NCBI GenBank assembly: GCA_942159475.1
Contig: OW804094.1
Span: 9,741,555 to 9,805,554, forward strand
Direction: 5' to 3'
From: Sthenelais limicola
Lineage: Eukaryota; Annelida; Polychaeta; Phyllodocida; Sigalionidae
Length of the DNA: 64,000 bases
Position 1 is the stretch's first letter. The number at the start of each line of letters is the position of its first letter. The notes below the pieces were generated by a model. The model did no database searches. It saw nothing but the letters and a program-made list of their open reading frames with translations, and was not told the origin of the DNA. The position numbers were made by a program, and so were the translations under genes. This document shows positions 1 through 10,118 of the stretch, in pieces.

Positions 1-363
1 AGCTTGATCATTTAAATATCTGCGGATTTTGCTTAAAAAGTATAGCTTCCCATTAAGACTTTTGATAATCATGTTTGCGTTCGGTTCAAAAGTAGTTTCG
101 CTGTCGATTAATATACCAAGGTATACAAATTGTGATACAATTTTCAATGACAAATTATCAGCCTTCAATTCTTTAGGTGGTACTTGGCGCTTTAACATAG
201 CTTTATTCCCACATACCATAACCTCAGATTTCTTCTCGTTAATTTTCATCTTATTACTAATTGACCATGCGTGTATCTTATCTACATCTTCGGCTACAGA
301 GTTGATAACTTCCATCATATCTTTACCTGACTTGTATAAGACCACATCATCAGCATACATTAT
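1..363 (-). pseudogene. LINE-A reverse transcriptase, palm end and thumb
   Basis: Read on the minus strand, this stretch is open and encodes the catalytic YADD box (bases 346-357) followed by VVLYKSG and, further on, FVYLGILID, the usual spacing of palm motif C and the thumb entry in non-LTR retrotransposons. It runs off the window start, so the C-terminus is not visible. The fingers and first palm motifs that should precede YADD are missing: a foldback element begins directly upstream. RT would copy the element RNA at the nicked target. The plus-strand ORF over the same bases is a shadow of it. The family is CR1/L2-like or jockey-like; I cannot choose between them. Confidence 0.85.
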
Positions 364-530
364 CATAGCGCGTGTTCGTTATCCGTTATGCGCGCTATAC
401 TTTGTCGCTAGCCTTATGAAACGGGAATAACGAACGCGCGTTATATTTATCGTTATTGTAACGATAGTGACGCTAGCATAACAAACGCGCGCTGTTGGAA
501 CTTATGAAACGCCCCCCTGGGTTCTTGGTT
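364..530. repeat. GC-rich foldback insertion inside LINE-A
   Basis: This segment is unlike the AT-rich LINE around it. It contains GCGCG-flanked inverted copies, for example GCGTGTTCGTTATCC against GGGAATAACGAACGCGC, plus two TTATGAAACG repeats. It sits exactly between LINE-A coding blocks, so it is a probable non-autonomous hairpin element. A related TTATGAAAC next to a palindrome occurs near 48.75-48.88 kb. Confidence 0.5.
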
Positions 531-866
531 CTATTAGCTTTCTTGTACAATTCATCACGATTTTTTCCAAGAGTAACCAATGCAGCGGTGTAATATGGGG
601 GATTTACTCTTTTAGCCTTAAAAGTCTTTTACGGAGCAAGTTTATCTGCACATTTTATAATTCTATCATATAAGATTAACCAACAATCATTAGGGTTCAT
701 GGTAGCGAAATAATCCTCCCACTTAAAGTTAAGAAGGAGGTCTTTAAGTAAGTCATAGCTATATTTGCTAAAGTCTCTTCCCTTGATCTCAGTTTTCTTA
801 TTACAAATAGGAATTTTTTTAAGAATCAAATATGTCGGTTGATGGTCGGATAGGGAGTAGTCAACT
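531..866 (-). pseudogene. LINE-A endonuclease end and EN-RT linker
   Basis: On the minus strand the translation begins at the LTR boundary with VDYSLSDH. The SDH triplet (bases 842-850) is the closing catalytic motif of the LINE apurinic-type endonuclease. It is followed by a linker with KYSYDLLKDLL, FKWEDYF and NRDELYKKANRTKN, typical of the segment between endonuclease and RT in CR1/L2-like elements. The reading frame changes at least once. It is one element with the blocks at 1-363 and 1191-1783. Confidence 0.75.
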
Positions 867-1190
867 TGTTATACTACCAGGTGGACAGACAACCCTGAGG
901 GCATGTCTGCATAGTTAACATTGTATATTATGTATTGTACGTGAAGGAATGTCCACCTGTGAGAGACACTACGTGTCCAGCTTGAATAAAAGAAGACTGG
1001 TACATTGACCATCAAGCAGTCATTAAGCAGTTATTCAGAAGGCAGTCAGTGGACCAGTCAGTCAAAGGAAAGAAGTGTTGGACTTACTTCATTTAACATT
1101 ACATTTAAGTATAACAGTAACAAGAATATACTCATTAACACCAGAGTATATCAATGGTGGAGAACCCGGGCTAGTATAGTCTGTTTTGCA
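867..1190 (+). mobile_element. solo-LTR-like insertion in LINE-A
   Basis: The insertion begins TGTTATACTACC and contains an AATAAA signal near 986. It is followed near 1154 by ATGGTGGAGAACCCGGG, which looks like the leader next to an LTR. CAACT lies on both sides (862-866 and 1191-1195), a possible 5-bp target duplication, and it interrupts the LINE-A endonuclease. The same TGGTGGAGAACC leader recurs inverted at 11061-11072. LTR end and internal leader cannot be separated with certainty. Confidence 0.5.
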
Positions 1191-1783
1191 ACTCACTATA
1201 AATAGATCAAGTATCGAGTTTCGTTGTAGCCCAAACCTAGTAATGCAATCAGTTGTGATACATAGATTCTTATCCTCACAGTAGTTAGTTAAGGCTTTAG
1301 ATTTAGTATCTTTTACGCCAATATCGATGTTAATATCACCACAGACAATTAGGTTTCATTGTGGCGGACATACCTGCATTTTTACATAGTCTAGATCAGT
1401 TTCATTGTGGCGGACATACCTGCATTTTTACATAGTCTAGATCAGTTAAGAATTGATTAATATTTCCAATCGGCGGGCGGTAACAGACAAGGACGTAGTA
1501 ACGAGGAGTATGCTCTCTTTGTATAGAGAAAGATAGAATTTCACTGTTTTCATTTGATATTGTCAAATTGACATCTTGTACGATCGAATAATCCACTCTA
1601 ATGTAGCAGCAAATACCTCCGCCTCGTCCTCCTCTTGACGTATCTAGTCTAATACAATTGTAACCATTATGTGATATCATATGATCAGGTATTTCACTCT
1701 TCAACCAAGATTCGGTAAAGGCAACTAAGTCAAATTTATGTATTAAAATGTCAAGGAAGTCAATATGAAAAATTTGAGAGAAA
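1191..1783 (-). pseudogene. LINE-A endonuclease domain, N-terminal part
   Basis: Minus-strand translation gives DLVAFTESWL, then GGRGGGICCYIR and VCYRPP, the E-T-W, glycine-rich and YRPP blocks of LINE AP-type endonucleases, in the right order. Past a 46-bp duplication it continues into GLQRNSILDLF before the LTR insertion. The domain would nick target DNA to prime reverse transcription. No start codon or 5' UTR is clear; the element seems truncated near 1783. Confidence 0.75.
1356..1447. repeat. 46-bp tandem duplication
   Basis: Two adjacent identical copies start with TCATTGTGGCGGACATACC and break the LINE-A endonuclease frame. A simple local duplication in a dead element. Confidence 0.9.
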
Positions 1784-2259
1784 TAGACCTCTGTAAAGGT
1801 CCCACATTACTAAATAAAATTGAAGCCGATGTTCAGACAAGCTGTAAGAAAGAAAAAGACACTTCTATTAGCGAGATAAAATAAAGAGCAAAAACCCATG
1901 TCATGGAAAAGGTTCAATACACAATATAATTCCAGTCTTAGGCTCACCTATTTCTATTGATAGTGGAAATAAACTGTCTCCCGTCCTTGAGAAAATTATT
2001 GACGGGAAGGGAAGGACCGGATAAGATAACAATTGATGAAATCAATTCAATTTCAATATCTGTCACCGGAAAATTCACACAAAGATGATTCTGAAAATTT
2101 TCAACGATCAAATCAAAGTGAAATTATTCCCGATAACATTTTCATTCCCTTTAAATCAAAAGGAAATGGAATATAATCTTCCTGTAACAACTGAATTAGC
2201 AGTTATGGATGAAAAGGGATTAAGATTTCACCAGGAATGGAACATTTAGCCAGTGAGAA
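1784..2259. other. no gene seen
   Basis: AT-rich sequence with stops in all frames and no repeat that I can match elsewhere in the window. Confidence 0.6.
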
Positions 2260-2402
2260 TTACCAAATGGCCCTTTGGTGAGAAAGATGTGGAGGAGTTT
2301 GGTCTGCAGTCTGTATAGGGGACGATCCAAGCCTTGAGGAGTTGGGCGACCCACCCACTGTCAGTATAGGGGACGATGCAAGGCTGAAGAGAGATTGTTT
2401 CA
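2260..2402 (-). CDS. candidate terminal exon, Ser/Pro-rich
   Basis: On the minus strand an acceptor (TTCTTTTGCAG) precedes an open stretch rich in Ser, Pro and Thr that contains a repeated SSPI[L/Q]T motif and ends in a stop. It could be the last exon of the gene whose upstream exon ends at 2542. No known domain; the exon model rests on the splice-like acceptor and the low-complexity composition only. Confidence 0.3.
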
Positions 2403-2541
2403 CTGCAAAAGAAATAATTGGCATATTCTGGTTAAATATAGGGTTTTCATAGTCCACCATTAGTTATGCAATGATAAAAAATAATAGCTATAAGGCTTTG
2501 CTGATAAACTTCATGAAATGTAACTATGCAATTATTCACAC

Positions 2542-2713
2542 CTAGTTCATCGTCTTCACTTTCGATCCTTCCTGATTCACTGGTGGCCTTTCTGGCAGGT
2601 GTGCTCTGGACTTTTCTCCTTTGTAGCTGGATGTTGGGCATATCATCCTCCCCTGACTCAGAGTCTGACTCTATCATCGTTTTGGGATGCTTTAATTCCT
2701 TTAATGGTCTCAC
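2542..2713 (-). CDS. candidate acidic exon
   Basis: Minus-strand open stretch with acidic serine clusters (ESDSESGEDD, then ESEDDEL) between basic segments. It ends at a donor-like CTAG|GTGTGA. Its style resembles an intrinsically disordered nuclear protein. It may belong with the NADAR gene upstream or to a separate gene; the upstream acceptor was not fixed. Confidence 0.35.
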
Positions 2714-2916
2714 TTTTTACTCCTTTAACTGCCTTCATTGTTACCAAGCCACGTAACTCCAATGTGGTAGGTGCTGGTAAACTTGTCTTTGTGCGTTTTT
2801 GTTTCATTCTTGTGAATGTGAGCTACCCATTCATCTGGAAGAACAAAGATATACATCAATGGGTAGTGTATCAATATTGACAAGATTCCTTTTGTCTTCC
2901 TTCCCAATAATTCATA

Positions 2917-3555
2917 TGAGTAATTCTCCCAATAGGGCATCATTTGGTTTTCCAGTCTAAAGTATCTACATCCTGTATTTAGGATGATCACACATAATAA
3001 TAACCATTTTATTTGAATTCCTTTCAAAGTTCTTATGCCAAAATCTTCGCTGCTATGGGGATAAAAGTGCTTTTTCAGGCTAGAAAACAAATAATTATGA
3101 AATTCGAATATAATACACAGGCACACTTATATATTACTTATGTTGAAAACAATTGTTTCTACACATGCACACCTGTTCATTCATATGAAAAAACACAATA
3201 TTTATAAAATCACTAATTCACACTGAAAATATCATTTTGGAATATTAATTTGTGCAAGCCTACATCAATTCTCTAGCTCTTACTGTTTTACTAGCCAAAT
3301 TAATAAATAATTACCGCAATCTTACACTAAATCATTTGATGAATCGAGATAGATATGGCCAAAATAAGGGGGGAAAATAGGGAAAAATGAAGGTATTTGA
3401 GGCAAATGAGTAGGAATCAAAATATTTGCCTCAGTCTACCCAAACTAAGTCTGTATTATACTGATATTCACTGATATATTTGTAGAGATTTGGCAATTTT
3501 TTCTAATAAAATGGCCTCCTGAAATCAAATGCTGCCCATTTCGGAGAATTACTCA
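2917..3555. mobile_element. TA-flanked MITE-like element, 639 bp
   Basis: Inverted ends: TGAGTAATTCTCCCAATAGGG on the left and, inverted on the right, TGAGTAATTCTCCGAAATGGG, both followed by GCAT-like and CATTTG[G/A]TTTC sequence. TA lies on both sides (2915-2916, 3556-3557), as in Tc1/mariner-type insertions. No transposase is visible inside, so it is non-autonomous. One more end of the family lies at 51.05 kb. Confidence 0.75.
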
Positions 3556-3855
3556 TATATGTAAATGGATTATAGATAGTTTGATGATAGAGAATATGCT
3601 GGTCCTAAAAGTACTGTTCAATAGCATATATCTTATTACAGAAAATCTTTACCATCTGAATGCGGTCAATCGCTTTGATATAACAACAGCATCATTTGTG
3701 TCCGATGCAGATGAGGGATCTTCAGAGCAGTCACGCCACTCATCTACAAATGAAACAACATTAAGATTAGTATTATGAACATGTTGATATTTTTCACCTT
3801 ACAATAAAATATACAAAACATTCAATGGCAATTGACATACACATTGAAAAAATAT

Positions 3856-4281
3856 TCATAAATCCATGAAAAATGAATATAAATGTATCAATGCCCCAAG
3901 GAAGTATCCACATCCCCAGAAATTATCCGTGGTTGCCTCCACTATCTCGTAATCCCCTGTTTCAAACAGTAGTCTTCTTAGTTCGGCGTTTTGGTCGAAT
4001 TTTGCCTGCATTTTCGACTTCATGTAGTCGATTTCTTTTGCCTTCCATTTGTCATTATACTCCAGTTTGTTGCTTTTTTCTTTAATTTTGAATGGGTCCC
4101 TCATCGATAGTATGGCTCTGGCAGCAGTGTAATGGCCATTTTTCAATGCCTTGTGCACATAACAATGTTTGACTGAGTAGTACTGAAGTTTTCTAACCTT
4201 GAACGGCGAGTAATATAAGTTGCTAGGCCATGCAAATTGACCCTGGTACGCTATTGTCCCTCCTACTTTTTGAACTTTCAT
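3856..4281 (-). CDS. NADAR domain (YbiA-like) gene or gene remnant
   Basis: The 141-residue reading frame carries the hallmarks of the NADAR family: YYSVKHCYVHKA (family: YxSxEHxYQxxKA), ILSMRDPFKIK, then W-x-x-x-x-x-D-Y-M, MQAKFDQNAELRRLL, TGDYEIVEA and finally NFWGCG. The family acts on ADP-ribose-type or riboflavin-pathway nucleotides; bacterial members are N-glycosidases. The usual N-terminal SNFY box is weak (residues about 12-28), and the canonical Glu of the EH pair reads Lys, so activity is doubtful. The preceding ORF at 4223-4555 looks like the same gene in another frame. It differs clearly from the NADAR at 14.8-15.2 kb. Confidence 0.75.
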   Translation of the reverse strand: MKVQKVGGTIAYQGQFAWPSNLYYSPFKVRKLQYYSVKHCYVHKALKNGHYTAARAILSMRDPFKIKEKSNKLEYNDKWKAKEIDYMKSKMQAKFDQNAELRRLLFETGDYEIVEATTDNFWGCGYFLGALIHLYSFFMDL

Positions 4282-4555
4282 TGATGTAGGTTGTAGGAGT
4301 GTTGGCAGGCAGTCTTATTCTATACGATTTCCCTTTCAGAAGAAGCTTGTTGCCTTTGGCTTTGGCATTGGGATCTACGTTGGTTGCTGATGCCTTCTTT
4401 GCGATCAATCTTATCAAGCTCCTGGCTCGCCTGACATCAGGATTTACATCCTCTTCGAATGACCAGAAATGATGACTAGGATACGTTGCAGGTGGGAAGA
4501 TCCTATGGTCAAAAAGCTTGCCTTTACTTGAGAGGAAAGCTTTGCGATCTTTCAT
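4223..4555 (-). pseudogene. N-terminal part of the NADAR gene, frameshifted
   Basis: An open frame directly upstream of the NADAR frame and overlapping it. The middle is basic (RSLIRLIAKKASAT, then LLLKGKSYRI), as in the linker before NADAR in invertebrate proteins I remember. A frameshift between the two frames near 4250 is the simplest reading, so the gene is probably broken. Confidence 0.4.
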
Positions 4556-5300
4556 AATTTAGCCAATGATGGTTTCTTGAATGTGGCTATGCCGTCTTCG
4601 TTAATCATCAAACCAGCAATTTTCTCTACAACCTTAACCAATTCATCCCATTTAGAGGCATTGAAGAATTGTGGGAACTGACCATTTTGTTTACCTTTCA
4701 GTATGGCATTCTTGAGACATACCATTTTGCGCATTCAACTAGAGATATCATTGGCACGCCTTGGTCCTAATTTACATAGCAAGATTTTGCCATAAGGCAA
4801 TATAAGATGGTCACTGAGTCATGGTCACTGAGGCTGTTGTAAACATTGTCATGATGCATTTTGTCAACAACAGCTCTTTTCAAGTCAACATAGGATTCAG
4901 AGAGCAAACTGCTGTCCTCCTGAAGCCCTCCCTCCAGCAGTAAGCGGGCTCTGGATTTTATGGCTGTTTTTTCCCTGTCCTCAGCATCATTATCAGACAA
5001 AAGGCAATTTCTGTGATGGCGCCAGAGCTCCTCTCCACAGAAGCCCAGGCATGATGGGCATGGCAAATAATCTGCTGCAGAAGTATAAGTTGATGGGTGT
5101 GGTGTTACAATGAGCTCCCCCTTTCCTGCTTGAAGAACTTGAATTTCTCAACATCTTTCACCCATTCAGGCAATCTTCACCATTGCCCTGGCCACACTCA
5201 TTTCATTCCTGTGCATACGTTTGAGATGTTTTTCTATTTGGGTTTAATCAGCTTTTGACAGAAGTAGCAGGATTGAAACAGACACTGCAACATTGAAAAA
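4552..5300 (-). pseudogene. zinc-finger / core-binding half of a tyrosine-recombinase-like family
   Basis: Across several frames the minus strand gives CYFC with EKHLKRMH (a C2H2 finger), then GKGELIV, YLPCPSCLGFC with ELWRHHRNC (a second Cys-His finger), LPYGKILL, MRKMVCL and KKPSLAKL. From memory this order (CxxC...HLxxxH, CxxCLGF..LWRHxxxC, PSLAxKLG) marks a widespread group of animal proteins that end in a phage-type integrase domain. Here the catalytic half is absent; the sequence goes straight into the NADAR gene. Several stops and frame changes show that it is dead. The link to recombinases is recognition, not a search. Confidence 0.5.
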
Positions 5301-5377
5301 TAACTGAATATAAAGTCTATATACTTGAGGTTCATTTTTTGTGTATATCTTGAAATATGAAAATTGTATCCAATTTT

Positions 5378-5895
5378 TTTTTTAAAGCTTTTATTTATAC
5401 TGCGTAGATCAAGTCCCAGCTATAGGGCTTTTCACTTGCCCCAGATATCTACAGCATACACATTTGTACAGTTTAAACGCTATAAACATACATTAAGAGA
5501 GTTTTCACTGTTATAAGGGTAGAAAGTTGAGAGAATGCTATACAGAGAGAAAGGGTGTTCACTGAGGATACGTCATTACAGGAGAAGATAAGATAATAAA
5601 ATTTACAGTTCAAGAACAGAGAACCTTTTCTGACCTCAGGTCAGGGCATCTGACATAGTTGCTATACTAAAGGAAGGAATAAGGTGTTTAACCATAGCTT
5701 TTGATTAGATTTGAAAGTCTCTATTGTGCCTATATTTCTTTGCTTTGCTGATAGTTCATTCCATGATTTGGCACATTTTACTTGTACAGTATTTTATCCA
5801 AATCTTGTTTTCTATCTTGGTATCTTTAGTGTGGGACTTTCATTTTGTCTAGTGTTTCTATTGAGGGGGTTCGCAAAATTTGGGTCTCTACTTTT
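5378..5895 (-). pseudogene. LINE-B family 3' end, poly(A) side
   Basis: A T-run at 5378 (poly(A) tail on the minus strand) is followed by ATTTATACTG and CTTTTCACTTGCCCCAG, matching the tail of the LINE at 11.8 kb. Bases 5700-5890 match its last coding part (conserved Trp-Asn-Glu-Leu region). A decayed 5'-truncated copy. Confidence 0.65.
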
Positions 5896-6209
5896 CTTAT
5901 AGGCTAATTATAAAACCAAGCTGCCTTTTAAATCATGTTTATTGATTCGAGAGATATAGGCATAAAATACAGTGCATAAGAGAGTATTGTACAAGAGTAA
6001 GATTCTGGTAGTTTTAAGAATACATGTATTGTATAGGGATGGTGGGTGGGTGCTCTGTCCCGGTTCAATGCATTGAGCGAAGTGAGGTTTGAACGAGCGT
6101 CTGGTCAGTAGGTGTGACGTAAACATAAGAGTGGTTGTGTTCGACTACCACAGGTGTTTGCTTGGACCTTTTTAAAATTACTTGTAATTTTTAATTACTG
6201 CTAATTTTC
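5896..6209. other. insertion splitting the LINE-B copy
   Basis: About 310 bp without similarity to the related LINE at 12.7-13.2 kb separates the two halves of this copy. I could not identify terminal repeats. Confidence 0.35.
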
Positions 6210-6484
6210 TAAGGTGGACTGTTCTTCTATTTGCTAGCAGAGAGACTTTTGCATTGCTGTGCAGTAGATCTGTTGGGTTATCGTGAGATCAAGTGCAAGT
6301 TTTAAGGCTTTAATTTGCAGCCTCTGTAGTTTATCTAGTAAAGGTTTGTGGGTATTCTGTATCAAGATAATCAAAGGTTTTTTTTCCACGGTTAGATTTT
6401 TATTCAGAATAATAAGCAACAGATACACTCTCACAAATTCATGTGATTTTCGTAGCGAGCTGCTGCAATATTCTTTTACTTAAT
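6210..6484 (-). pseudogene. LINE-B family thumb fragment
   Basis: Minus-strand translation contains LDKLQRLQIKALKLAL, closely similar to QKLQRLQNKSLKIAL in the LINE at 12714-13264. This is the helical thumb segment behind the RT domain. The copy stops at 6484, the likely 5' truncation. Confidence 0.65.
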
Positions 6485-7200
6485 TTCTGCAGAGCAGGGA
6501 ATTGTTGTTTTTGAGTACCGTTATTTAATGACATACATTATGTGATAAGTTAACTTCAGAGCATACAACATTCATATTTAGCTTATGTGTATATAATGTT
6601 GGTCAATAATGAATTTGATTGGACTTGGATGTGTTACGAGAAGATGGGATGAGATGGGTGGTGAGGCTTACGGACTATTTTATTCATCAAGTTATTGACT
6701 TTGCCTTTGCTAATGTTCTGTTATTAATTTCAATAGTATTGATTTGGTACCTGCTGTGTTGGGATCTGATCTCACTTCATTTCCCATGTTGCCATTGTCA
6801 GTCCTGACTTGGTTTATTTCAGATTCAAACTGAAAGGAGATTAATATAAGTGAAGTAGTTCCATGGAGGGTATGGAAATTGGCTAAAGCTCAATATAATA
6901 TAATATAATATTATATAGTATAAATTGATGTAGATTAGGTCACTTTAGAAAGAAATCAAGGCTCAGAATAGTGTGAATAGTTCCTAAAAGCAGTAAAATA
7001 ATGAAATACGATTTTGATTTGGTTAATACATTATACAAATTTCTTGATGTACACCTCCCACTGACCCCGCCCATGGTGGTGTGGAAGGTATACAATCTGA
7101 ATATAAACCTTGTTAAATACATCATTGGCCATTAGACCTTTCTTTGTCCAAAACTGATAAACAGTAATTTGCCATTTCATATGTAGGCGGTACAACTTAA
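6485..7200. other. no gene seen
   Basis: AT-rich sequence with a short AATAT microsatellite at about 6892-6915. No coding frame, splice pattern or terminal repeat that I can support. Confidence 0.6.
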
Positions 7201-7496
7201 ATTATTTATTTATCCACATCTCAAGGCATTCATAGCAAATCTTAATACAACATCTAAAGTTTATGTAGCTAAATGAACCACCCATTGAATGGTTTAACTG
7301 TTCAGTAGGGGGGTGAATGCATATTTGCAAGTGTCTGTGTTGGTGATTGGCAACATCAGTGCCCGTTTTCTTAGTAGTTCTGTTCATATTCGCTTGTTGT
7401 TGAATGGTGATGATGCAATGGCGACAATATCCATGCGGTGGGATTTTAATGGTTTGGTGAAAAGATTTTGACATCTTTATCTTTTGACCAACTTAC

Positions 7497-7756
7497 ATAA
7501 GTCTGTTTTCTCTTGGTAGACCACTTGAACTATTGCTAAATCACCATCTACAGTCATGAACAGATTGTCCCCTTGCTTTGCTGAGATTTTGACCACAATC
7601 TCCCCCTTTCTTTCTAGAAATGTCAATCTCCCCAGTTCATTATTTCTCTTCACTATCTGCCATAAAGGATTCTGTCCACAATGCACCATTTTATGGATGT
7701 CATGTATATGACTTTCAAATGGAAAGGCACTGATGTGATCCAGAGCGATGTCCGAA
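7497..7756 (-). CDS. exon resembling the C-terminal tail of CACTA/EnSpm-type transposases
   Basis: The frame is open between a good acceptor (CTGATTTCAG) and donor (GTAAGTT). It encodes LDHISAFPFESHIHDIHK, then GQNPLWQIVKR. The pattern D-x-x-SAFPFE-x-x-x-x-x-x-K-x-x-x-x-x-x-x-PLxQ-x-x-R is what I know from the region behind the transposase core in CACTA-type proteins and their domesticated relatives. The remainder (GEIVVKISA, DGDLAIVQVVY) resembles a small beta domain. No catalytic part is nearby, so this is an isolated exon or a remnant. If the donor is not used, the frame stops at 7477. Confidence 0.5.
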
Positions 7757-7934
7757 CTGAAATCAGAGACAATAATAAGCATTATTTACACCAATGAAGA
7801 AGATTCATTTAGGTTAAAGTACTATATAATTGGTGCTGAAGTTTGTATGGGGTGCACCTTTAGGAATATACATGTCACTAATAAATACTTACAATATTTG
7901 CTCTATCCTCTTTGTCTGTACTTGGTTTTAAAAA

Positions 7935-8090
7935 ACCGGTATAATTTATTGCCTACATCCTCATGGTTGTGGTGGAAACGATCAAGAAAGTTGACACCAG
8001 TCAGCATCTCAACATGGAGTTACACCCCTTGGACCGTGAAGAGCATTGGCCAGCGTTCACTCATTCTGTCTGCACTGTCACCTGTATCTT
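7935..8090 (-). pseudogene. unassigned coding-like fragment (RWPMLFT)
   Basis: Minus-strand translation reads MSERWPMLFTVQGV, a stop, then LHVEMLTGVNFLDRF and NHEDVGNKL. RWPxLFT followed by an F-x-R-F segment occurs in a group of uncharacterised animal proteins, some with SAM domains. The in-frame stop argues for a pseudogene. Confidence 0.3.
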
Positions 8091-8194
8091 TATTTTGAAA
8101 TCTTTAAAATTCTGAAACGTTAATGTCATAAAAGAGAGAAATTTCTGCACTGACATCTATTTGAAAATAAATGATTTTATATAAACTATATTTT

Positions 8195-8402
8195 CTAAAA
8201 CTCGTTTTTATTTTTTGCTTCATCCTTCACCTTTTCAGCTTGCAATGGAGACAATACAGACTCCAACGCCTCTGTTTTCACATATCTGAAGTCTGAGCCA
8301 TCCATCACGTCTTTGAGCACATCAGACAATGCAAACATTTTCTCTGCAGGCAAATCACCCAAAATATGGGCAATCAGCCCTTGAACACTTGGTGGCAGTA
8401 TT
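8195..8402 (-). CDS. candidate terminal exon, unknown protein
   Basis: An acceptor (ATATTTTCAG) opens a 68-codon frame that ends in a stop. It encodes LPPSVQGLIAHILGDLPAEK, then SDVLKDVMDGSDF, a hydrophilic helical stretch and a lysine/glutamate-rich end. I do not recognise it. It lies upstream of the exons at 7.5-8.1 kb on the same strand, but its stop makes joining them unlikely. Confidence 0.35.
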
Positions 8403-8848
8403 CTGAAAATATACCAGTGGTCTTATTAAGAACTGGATGATACAAAATCACCCATTCAAACAAAGCATCTTTTTGTAGTAGATCGGTTGTAATTGGTAAT
8501 CCTTATTTAGGCTGTTTTCACCGTGAGCTGAGATCTAGCGTTCTACCTCGCGTCCGCCATCTTGCATTAGTATTAAGTTAGTTCTTAAATTGTATGTAAT
8601 CTGCAACTGTTCTGTAGTTGTACTTGAAAGGTCCGATGAGTGATTTATTAATATGTTTGCACTGGCAACAGGTTCTAATTCATTATTTCTTTGAGGATGT
8701 AGAAATATAATACTTTTTTCTTTTTTCTTTATTTTATCGGAGAACTGATTTTGAGTTTTTTCTGAATCAGTAAAACTGCAACATTAGCTGGCAGTTCTGC
8801 ATTGTTTTGTACCATAGGAGACAAAATAGGGTATAGATCTATCAAATT
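8403..8848. other. no gene seen
   Basis: AT-rich spacer with homopolymer T runs. No supported feature. Confidence 0.55.
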
Positions 8849-9008
8849 TCAGCTGAGTTTAAATGAAACTAACATCTTACTGATATTTGGGTTTCTTCTG
8901 TATCCAAAGACTAGCTCATCTCTAAAATGTCTACGATATAAGTTTTGCAGGTGTTTGTATGTGTTTTTAACAATTTCGGTGATTTTTGTGGAGGTTGCAT
9001 TATAAGCT
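8849..9008 (-). pseudogene. Penelope-like element scrap
   Basis: Minus-strand translation includes FGYRRNPNISKMLVSFKL. The pattern YRRxxNxxxxLVxxKL marks the segment just before the cysteine finger and GIY-YIG domain of Penelope-like elements. Nothing else of the element is adjacent; LINE-C begins at about 9063 on the other strand. Confidence 0.45.
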
Positions 9009-9062
9009 GTGACAAAGGCAATAGTTCCCATTTCTGTCAATTTTATGTTCATTCCATTAGAA

Positions 9063-10118
9063 CATAAAACCCTAAACATCTGGCCCCTTCAAGCTCGAAG
9101 AGATAAACACATACTAGACATATCATTTTATTTAGCCCAAAGGCAAGAAAACCTGGATGGCAGAAAGTTACCCACCAGGAGTCATGCCGAGGGCAGAAAA
9201 AACCTAATAGTCATTAACTCAAAATTATCCAAAATTAATAACTCAATGATATACAAATGCCAAAAAAGGTGGAATGAGCTCCATACGGATGCTCATAAAA
9301 TCGAAGACAAAACTGCTTTCAAGAAATACACAGAAAGGATCCTTTACCCCTTTACCCAACCGTGACTGTACCCGATCTATTCCTGTAAAACTCAGGGTAA
9401 CTTGCTTTAGTGCCCGAACCTTTATTACCCAACCGTGACTGTACCCGATCTATTCCTGTATAACTCAGGGTAACTTGCTTTAGTGCCCGAACCTTTATTA
9501 CCTCTCCTTAGTAACCACTACCCTGTACAAACATGATCAAAGTGCCTACACATGACATGTACCTCTGCACCAATATACCTCAACTATGCCCCATAAAAAT
9601 TACTGAGTAAACCTATACCACTGTCTTAAGTAACATGTACCTACCATACATGTATATTACAACGCAATGATAACTGCCGTGCAACCACCACACGTGCCAA
9701 AGTGCCTTAAACTCTGCCTCATGAGTGAACCTACATATAACTGCATATGCGTATACCAATGTACCTTAATTACTGCCTCATGAATGAACATAAACTGTAT
9801 ACCACTATACACCTATTAACCATTTCAACCATGTATACTCATTAAGATCTCATAACCATCTCATTAAATTAGAACTAGTCATAGCCACTCCTAGTCAAAC
9901 CATTATAGCTAAAAGTAAACTCACATTTATTATATTGTAGTCATATCATTGTAGTAATAGTCAAACTGTAACAAAAAGTAAAGATCAAACAAGAATTCGG
10001 GCACCCAATGGAAGACCTAACTAAACAATGGTTTACTTAGATAGTTGGACAACCCTACTGTATAACATCTTCAGCAATAAAAGAATCCTTGAATTGAATT
10101 GAATTGAATTGAATTAGG
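9063..10118 (+). mobile_element. LINE-C 3' end with C-terminal ORF and (GAATT)n tail
   Basis: The ORF end (to 9365) has the RT C-terminal pattern of non-LTR elements: PLQARRDKHIL, then MIYKCQKRWNELH and FKKYTERIL. After it come about 700 bp of UTR and a tail of GAATT units (about 10092-10118) in place of poly(A). The 5' part is missing. The tail is fused to the last codons of a Penelope GIY-YIG domain on the other strand, showing that this LINE landed in that element. A second copy of the tail lies at 32.2 kb. Confidence 0.75.
9354..9501. repeat. 74-bp tandem duplication in the LINE-C UTR
   Basis: Two nearly identical units, each with ACCCAACCGTGACTGTACCC and TTGCTTTAGTGCCCGAACC; the copies differ at one base. 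Confidence 0.9.

Noticed and set aside
29..430. Plus-strand ORF of 133 codons
   Set aside because: It is the shadow of the minus-strand LINE RT, whose YADD and YLG motifs are clear.
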